From: Melieria omissa
Lineage: Eukaryota; Arthropoda; Insecta; Diptera; Ulidiidae
Assembly (NCBI GenBank): GCA_963971225.1
Contig: OZ020269.1
Coordinates: 76,856,450 to 76,920,449, forward strand
Direction of reading: 5' to 3'
DNA: 64,000 nucleotides
Below are positions 58,757 to 64,000 of this stretch, piece after piece (the stretch's first letter is position 1; each line of letters opens with the position of its first letter). Below the pieces are notes generated by a model. It saw only the letters and a list, made by a program, of their open reading frames with translations. It made no database searches and was not told the origin of the DNA. Made by a program: the position numbers and the translations under genes.

Positions 58757-59172
58757 TATGGAATTCACAGTTTGCGGGAAAATTTATTTCGGGCAATTTT
58801 CCCTAAAAATAAACGATCTAACTGTGAGCACCCCATTGTATATCTTTCAAACAATTGTGGAAAATTTTTCAAAATAAAAATGCCTCGCTCAAATGGCAAA
58901 CAAACGTTGAACATCAAATAAAGAAATCGTCCCGATAGTAGCATAAAGTACTCAAAAAAATTCGCTCCGTAGATTGTGTCAACAAATTAATTTGACTTTG
59001 TTTTTTGCCTCTTTCAATAAACATGCTCGGCAGTGCGGCAAATTTTGAAACTACCGGTATCTATGTTCTTCATACAAAACAAACGAAATTGAGATACCAT
59101 ATGGGAAAATTCGGGAAAATTGCCAAGTGGGAAATTTAACATGCTAGATACCGCTGAACTGTGAACACCATA
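58757..59172. mobile_element. 416-bp MITE with AAT target duplication, unit 5
   Basis: Nearly identical to 51079-51494, at the homologous position, flanked by AAT (58754-58756 and 59173-59175). Confidence 0.85.
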
Positions 59173-59335
59173 AATGAATATTTTTGGTTGTAGTTCCGAC
59201 CATAGAGAGACATTTAAAGAGTAAAATTCCGTTTGGTTCATGATAATAAGTGAAATAGTTTTGAAATACGAGTGACACTCAGTTGAAAAAATTTAGTTTC
59301 GAGAAAAAGCCGATTAAAGATTCGAGCGAATTCAT

Positions 59336-60689
59336 GCCACAAAGACAAAACCATGTCAACCGGTTCGTTGATTTAGAAATTACAATCCCAAACGTGCAAA
59401 AAGTCAGGGAAAATCCGAAAAAAAGACACGCCCATTTTTTGCGAAAACGGAAACTAACAGCCCTGTTCCAGAATCCGAGTCGGAATCTGATTTGAATCGG
59501 AATTAAATCCGATTCCGATTTGAAGAGGTGTTCTGCAATCCGAGCCGAATTGTTACATTCGAAGTTTATTTCGAATCCGATTGTTAGCAAATTAACAAAC
59601 CTGTAATCAGCTGTTTGCTTTTAATGTACAAATGAAAAAGGAAATTGTTAAATTTTGTAAGAGTTTTTATTTTATTTAATTATTTGGGTTATTTTATTGG
59701 CAGTATTGCTTGAGAACGAGCAGTCCGCCGTTGAAAAAGTAAAGCGGAGAATTTTGCGAGACCACAGCAATTGGATGGAATTGCCAGATTCTACGTAACT
59801 AGTGCAAGTCATTTCAGTTATGTTCAAAACTTCCTATTTAAGGTTTATTGCTCAGTACCGCCTTAACAAAGCAGCATTCAACATGCGACGGCGACGGCTT
59901 TGCAATTTCTTGCCGAAGGAGGCTATCAACGATCGGTCGAAAAGGCAACCACCTTTTCCATTTCGGAAAGTGTGTGCTTCTAAAAAGGTCCACCGCCGGT
60001 CACTAAAGCTTCTCTTCTATTATGCGCCAGCTTCCTTCTTAGTTCACTTTTCCAATCAACTGAGGTCTATGATTGAAGAAAATTTTACAAAATGAATTGA
60101 TTTAATTTACTTCTCACTTTTTCCGACCCGTTACACTTTTTGTTGGTGGTCCTTGTCCGTTCAGCGACTGCGTTAAATGCTTCCATTTATTTTCAAATTC
60201 GACTTTGTCGCCTTTGCAGAAACTTTTCGCGACGTCCGCATTCTCCTCCATAAAATCCAAGAACATTTTGGTCTGGTCAGCAGTCTTATGCTTTCCCGTG
60301 ATTAAAAATTAATTTATTAGTTTTATTTAACACGATGTTTCATTTATTTGCTTACATTTTCGTTATTTGTTTTCGTTTTGCTGCTTTCCGATTTCAATTC
60401 CACCAGCTTTTTGTTTAGCGGATTATTTTCGACAAAAATTTCCGATAATCGGAATGCAGAACACCAAATTTCTGATCCAAATTCGTTCGAACTCAATCGG
60501 ATTTGAGAACAGGGTTGCATTCGAAAGTATTTCCGATAATCGGAATGTACAACACCAACGGTCGGAATCAAATCCATTTCCGATCCGATTCGGATTCTGG
60601 AACAGGGCTGTAAGTTATAAAAACGGTTTGCGGATTCAAAATCAGCGGTACCTAATTACCCTAAAACTGATGTCAAACCCAGAAAAGCC
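59336..60689. mobile_element. Foldback arm remnant with Harbinger, unit 5
   Basis: Only one arm (59336-59454 and 60614-60689) remains around the Harbinger remnant. The first segment has GACAAAACCATGTCAACCGG, which equals the inverted left arm of the other units, not their right arm (GAGAAAATCATATCAACCGG). Confidence 0.75.
59458..60610 (+). mobile_element. PIF/Harbinger remnant, unit 5
   Basis: TAA-flanked copy. Its left end reads CTGTTCCAGAATCC, matching the right inverted repeat exactly, so it looks less decayed here than in units 1-4 (CTGTTTCAGAATCC). Confidence 0.8.
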
Positions 60690-60957
60690 ATTTTGATGTT
60701 GATCAGTGTTATTGGGCTGGACAAGATTATCAGGTAGCTGTACGCTTTGGGTTGCTTGCGCAAAGGTATGACAGTCCTGCATTTATTTCATGATCTCAAA
60801 ATACGATATATATATGGTCTAAATATGGATAAGACAGTGCAATTTATGATGCATCTGTTGTGTAAAATACTGTTATGGAAATTGGTTCGGCCACCTCAAC
60901 GTAGACTTTATCGTTTCTCTGGATTGTGCTAAAAAAAAATACAACACACTACAATTT

Positions 60958-61222
60958 TGTAACGCAGCTCAAAGTAACAGTCACTTTATTTAAATTCTAC
61001 AATTTTACTGTCCTTCCACTTATTGCTCATGGCACTACCCCGTGTTGCATCGCTGCTGGCTTGTACCAAACTCTCCTCTCTGCACTGCGCCCGGCTACCT
61101 TTTATACTTGTTTACTCGTCGCGGCGATCGTTCTCGCATATTCTAATTGGACTCCAAATGTCCAGTATCATTGTGAGTTATGCCCCTAAAAGTATACCAA
61201 CGCACAAGTCTACCTCGTCACA
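60958..61222 (-). repeat. Solo gypsy-type LTR, unit 5
   Basis: Copy of 33652-33916. Confidence 0.6.
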
Positions 61223-61305
61223 ATACTTTCTAGGATACGAGACTCGACGATGGAGTTTCCTTATTTTTATTGTTTTTGCTAAGCTTTTTTATTCAATAGA
61301 TATTT

Positions 61306-61485
61306 CGTAAGCAAAATTGCTGAAATCCAATGTTGGAGCAAAGTTATAGCTACTATATTCTAATAAAATGAAATGCAAAAATGAATCCTATCTCGGTTAA
61401 ATTCTAGTGCAATGTTTCGAAAATTTTCAGAAACACATACATAGCATTATAACTAAAATAATTGTATTTAAGATATCCTGACTAG
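61306..61485. other. Right flank of the array, unassigned
   Basis: Sequence changes abruptly after ATAGATATTT at 61305, where the other units continue into filler and the next copy. No gene seen. This is the native flank of the original duplication. Confidence 0.6.
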
Positions 61486-61920
61486 TCCGACCGATTCCCA
61501 GTTTTTTGGTTATCGCCAATTAATCGGCCTGAAGGGCAAGAGTCAGTTGATGCCGATTCTGTAGAAAATATACAACGAATGGATTCAATCAAAAACAGTT
61601 TATTTTACAAGAGAACAGCAACGAAGGGGCTATATTTAATATACATTTGTTTGTAACATACTTCACAAAAATAACACAAAAGGAAACAAAAATTAATACA
61701 CAAATAGAATCAAAAGAGAATCCATATACCACGTGTCACTGGGATAAACAACAATACTGCCTTAAACTGGACTCAATAAATATTGCACTAAAATTCAGTT
61801 TGTTCCTTAACTTATAATGCGATGTGGCATCGGCCAAGAAAGACCGATGTGGCATCTGCTAAAAAAGGCCGATACCAATTTTTGTGGCCGATACTAGCCG
61901 ATGCCGATTAATCGGTCGGA
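61486..61920. mobile_element. MITE with CCGACCGATT ends
   Basis: Inverted ends TCCGACCGATT on both sides and interior GCCGAT-rich stretches with a CCGATTAATCGG palindrome. The pattern resembles non-autonomous hAT elements, but I found no clear 8-bp target duplication, so the class is tentative. Confidence 0.45.
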
Positions 61921-61950
61921 ATCTAATCCTTGCATATTTCTTGCAATTAA

Positions 61951-62678
61951 GGGGGTATAACACCTTGAAGCTTGAATTTCGGCCTCTTTTTTACAATTTT
62001 TTTTAATGAATAAGAAATCGAGCTATTAAAAAAGGCTTTTAGTTATCTTTTTATTATACATTCAAGTTTTACAAAAAAATTTTTTTAAGTAGAAAATCAA
62101 TAAACAAACACTGAATTCAGACCGTTTTAAGGGACCACTTGCGTCATGTGAGTCCGGGTGGTGTACACGATTTCGGCTAACTGGTGTGACCTACAACAAA
62201 AATCCAATATATTTATTAATTATTGATAGATTAACTGTGGAAGTACGTAGGATTTTTGAAAAATATTAATTTTTGTGAATTTGACACTCGTTTGAACAAA
62301 AAACGTAACATTTATACTCAAAAATCTTGCATTAAATGAGTTCCCGAAAAAAAACTAACAGTTCAATTAAAAAATGGCTACGTACTTCCATGGAAAAGTC
62401 TATTGAGAGAAGAAAAAATTTTATTTCAAGTGAATCTGATAAAAATTGTGGGAGTTCTGATGTACACCAGTTTGAAAAAAGGTGTTTTTCAGAAATCAAG
62501 TTTGAAGTTTTTTAGTTTATCTCCACGCGCATAGAAGCTACGTATAAATATGGCTATTTTCAACATGAAAAAGGTCTTCACCGACTAAATGTTCATGGAA
62601 TTATATTCTGTATACATAAAAGTGTAATTTAAGCAAAAAAAAAGCAATTTTTCGGACCCTCAAAGGTGTTATTCCCCC
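61951..62678. mobile_element. TTAA-flanked MITE, third family
   Basis: Ends GGGGGTATAACACCTTG and GGGGGAATAACACCTTTG (as inverted repeats), flanked by TTAA at 61947-61950 and 62679-62682. 728 bp, no coding capacity. Its ends differ from the two TTAA MITEs in the array. Confidence 0.75.
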
Positions 62679-62737
62679 TTAACCAGAATGAACTCAACAA
62701 AGAATACTATTTGCACACAGTTTTGTTACTTAATTAG

Positions 62738-62743
62738 TTTATT
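62738..62743 (-). promoter_or_regulatory. Polyadenylation signal of the roadblock gene
   Basis: AATAAA on the minus strand, 130 bp downstream of the stop codon at 62873-62875. It is the first such signal after the coding region. Confidence 0.55.
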
Positions 62744-62872
62744 CAAATCAGGATTACAAAATCATTCCGAAAAGTACCGACAGATAATTATACTGTAAGG
62801 ATTAAGTAAAGTACCATAATAGTCAAACAGTATGGAGTCCGGAACGGCTTGGAATCAGTATTGCGCTGTTTT

Positions 62873-63084
62873 TCAATCTGTTGGATTTTGGATAACAATG
62901 AGGATGAAGTCTTTGTCAGGGGCCACCATAATTTCATGCTTTTTCGAGCGCACCCTTAAGAAAGTCAAGTCATTAGATGGATCCAGATCGCGCACAACAC
63001 CACGAGCTTTATCGGACAGCTGGCTCATAAGGCCTGCATATTGCACTGTGGTGGTGTTGTCCAGTGTTGATTTCACCGGTATTC
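62873..63084 (-). CDS. robl: Roadblock-type dynein light chain, last coding exon
   Basis: This exon encodes the last 70 or so residues of a roadblock/LC7 dynein light chain (full length in flies about 97): [19 protein letters not shown], then [39 protein letters not shown] and a final TD before TGA. There is no stop or frameshift. Upstream, TTTTCTCAG at 63093-63085 (minus strand) is a good splice acceptor, splitting the Gly codon after its first base. The N-terminal exon (about 27 residues) is not in the window, so the intron extends beyond 64000 or the copy lacks it. The protein is a subunit of cytoplasmic and axonemal dynein, cytosolic, involved in cargo transport and mitosis. Confidence 0.9.
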
Positions 63085-63309
63085 CTGAGAAAATAGGGAC
63101 ATAAGTAAAATTTCTGCAAATTGTAAGAATATATGTATGTATTGACATTTAAACGCCTGCCACTTTTACACAATTTTAAAATGCTTATTGTATTTTCATA
63201 CGTGTATGCATTCTAAATAATCTAAAGAAATGTATGTATAGACATTACCCAACTTTTGGTATATCACATTACCCGAAATTGACTTTTACGAAAAATATAT
63301 TAATATATT
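63085..63309 (-). other. Intron sequence of the roadblock gene, 3' part
   Basis: Non-coding, A+T-rich. I looked for the missing N-terminal roadblock residues on the minus strand here and up to 64000 and did not find them. Confidence 0.5.
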
Positions 63310-63438
63310 TATGGTATTTACAGTTGATAGGAAAATTTATTTTAGGCAATTTTTCCTAAAAAATAACGATTAAACTGTGAGCACCTTATTGTATATCTTT
63401 CAAGCAATTGTGAAAAAATTTTCAAAATAAAATTCTTC
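63310..63438. mobile_element. Half copy of the 416-bp AAT MITE
   Basis: Starts TATGGTATTTACAG and is similar over about 130 bp to the left part of 51079-51494, with more divergence (for example CACCTTATTG against CACCCCATTG). The right part is missing; the Jockey-type sequence begins where it ends. Confidence 0.7.
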
Positions 63439-64000
63439 TGCACTTCTGTGTTTTGGGAGATTTTAATCCCAGTAAACTCTCGTGGTCCTATTCTGATGCA
63501 GAGAATAAATTAACTCCATCGAATGTGACTGCTGCTCATGAGATATATCTAATTGACAGTTTTTGCTGCTTTGACCTTGTGCAAATTAATAAATTTTTTA
63601 ACAAACTGAATCGTTTGTTAGACTTAATTTTCCTAAGTGACGCTGTCAAACACACTCTGGTCGAATGTATGTTCCCGATATCTCCATCAGACATGCATCA
63701 TGTGCCGCTGGTGCTCCATGTTGAATTTTATGAATTTTTAAAACTACCAAATTCTTCGGACAGGCGGAATTTTAACTTTAAAATTTGTGATTTTGATATC
63801 CTAAATAACTTTATCGGTAGTACTGATTGGAAGTTTACTAACTTTGATACTGCTTCATGCTTTGATATATTTTGCAATGAACTATATGACGCTTGTTGCA
63901 GATGGGTTCCTTTGGTCAAACCAAAAGTTTACAAGTTACCCTGGTACACTAAAGAATTGAAAAAAATTGAAGAATTTAAGAAATACATTTTACAATCGCT
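63435..64000 (+). pseudogene. Jockey-clade non-LTR retrotransposon, endonuclease part, runs off the window
   Basis: A frame open for at least 188 residues to the window end reads VLGDFNPSKLSW (catalytic Asp and Asn of the APE-type endonuclease), NRLLDLIFLSDAV, SPSDMHHVPLVLHVEF (the Ser-Asp-His region), then RRNFNFKICDFDILNNFIG and KLPWYTKELKKIEEF, the linker before RT. The N-terminal third of the endonuclease is missing because the frame begins at the MITE junction. It lies in antisense orientation in the presumed roadblock intron. RT would follow beyond 64000. Confidence 0.75.

Larger units (their letters stand above)
57678..59333. mobile_element. Outer TTAA MITE, unit 5, right end deleted
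   Basis: The left end and both nested MITEs are present; the right inverted repeat and TTAA are lost at the deletion point near 59333. Confidence 0.75.
26809..61305 (+). repeat. Head-to-tail tandem array of a 7.2-kb composite unit, about 4.7 copies
   Basis: The string AGCTCCTTGCCTATGC recurs at 26809, 34012, 41211, 48449 and 56117, giving periods of 7203, 7199, 7238 and 7668 bp and a last unit of 5189 bp. Units are nearly identical over their length apart from the indels listed per unit. Unit contents in order: RTE RT fragment, DD37E element, RTE scrap, TTAA MITE with nested TTAA MITE, RTE C-terminus, mariner, foldback with Harbinger, solo LTR. Native RTE sequence lies upstream of the first unit and unrelated sequence follows the last, so both array ends are in the window. 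Confidence 0.95.
56117..61305 (+). repeat. Array unit 5, shortened
   Basis: 5189 bp. It has the same 416-bp MITE as unit 4. Everything from about 59333 (inside the outer TTAA MITE) to the foldback arm is missing, so RTE C-terminus, mariner and foldback left arm and loop are gone. Its remaining arm segment (59336-59454) matches the inverted left arm of the other units better than their right arm. Confidence 0.9.

Noticed and set aside
26809..61305. Possible CRISPR-like or bacterial repeat array
   Set aside because: Repeat unit is 7.2 kb of eukaryotic transposons; there are no short repeats with spacers and no Cas-like genes.

Overview
The window looks like nuclear DNA of a dipteran insect, probably a fly. 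Nearly every recognisable coding stretch belongs to an insect-type transposable element: BEL/Pao, Ty3/gypsy, R1/LOA-group, RTE, Jockey, Tc1/mariner, PIF/Harbinger, TTAA-flanked MITEs and a tRNA-derived SINE. The only host gene I can support is the last coding exon of a roadblock-type dynein light chain on the minus strand near the right end (62873-63084), and its protein is very close to fly roadblock. I see no rRNA gene, functional tRNA gene, CRISPR array or bacterial-type operon.

Layout. 1-20 kb is a graveyard of old retroelements. In order it holds an internally deleted BEL/Pao copy; a truncated Ty3/gypsy copy; an inverted R1/LOA-group element; an RTE endonuclease fragment; a SINE with a perfect 12-bp target duplication; a second, internally deleted Ty3/gypsy copy with both LTRs and a 4-bp ATAT duplication; a Jockey 3' end; a gypsy gag fragment; a 5'-truncated SINE tail; an inverted RTE fragment; an inverted R1-group RT/RNase H fragment; and a second SINE. 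From 20.07 kb an RTE copy is split by a near full-length 5.3-kb LOA-like retrotransposon (20586-25870), flanked by a 15-bp duplication of the RTE sequence.

26809-61305 is the striking part. It is a head-to-tail array of four full units of about 7.2-7.7 kb and a fifth, shortened unit of 5.2 kb. Each unit is a fossil stack of nested insertions: RTE RT fragment, DD37E-type Tc1/mariner element (TA duplication), TTAA-flanked MITE carrying a second TTAA-flanked MITE, RTE 3' end, internally deleted mariner (TA duplication), long foldback element with arms of about 0.5 kb, PIF/Harbinger remnant inserted in one arm (TAA duplication), and a solo gypsy-type LTR. Unit junctions carry the same 12-bp filler, so the duplication arose once and then expanded. 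Shared indels and one extra MITE show units 4 and 5 as sisters, and units 2 and 3 as sisters.

61306-64000 returns to single-copy sequence: a palindromic-ended MITE, another TTAA-flanked MITE lying about 60 bp from the roadblock polyadenylation signal, the roadblock exon, and in its apparent intron a half MITE and a Jockey-clade endonuclease fragment that runs off the window. Most transposon genes are broken by stops, frameshifts or deletions. The roadblock exon and the 747-residue RT/RNase H frame of the LOA element are the best preserved reading frames.
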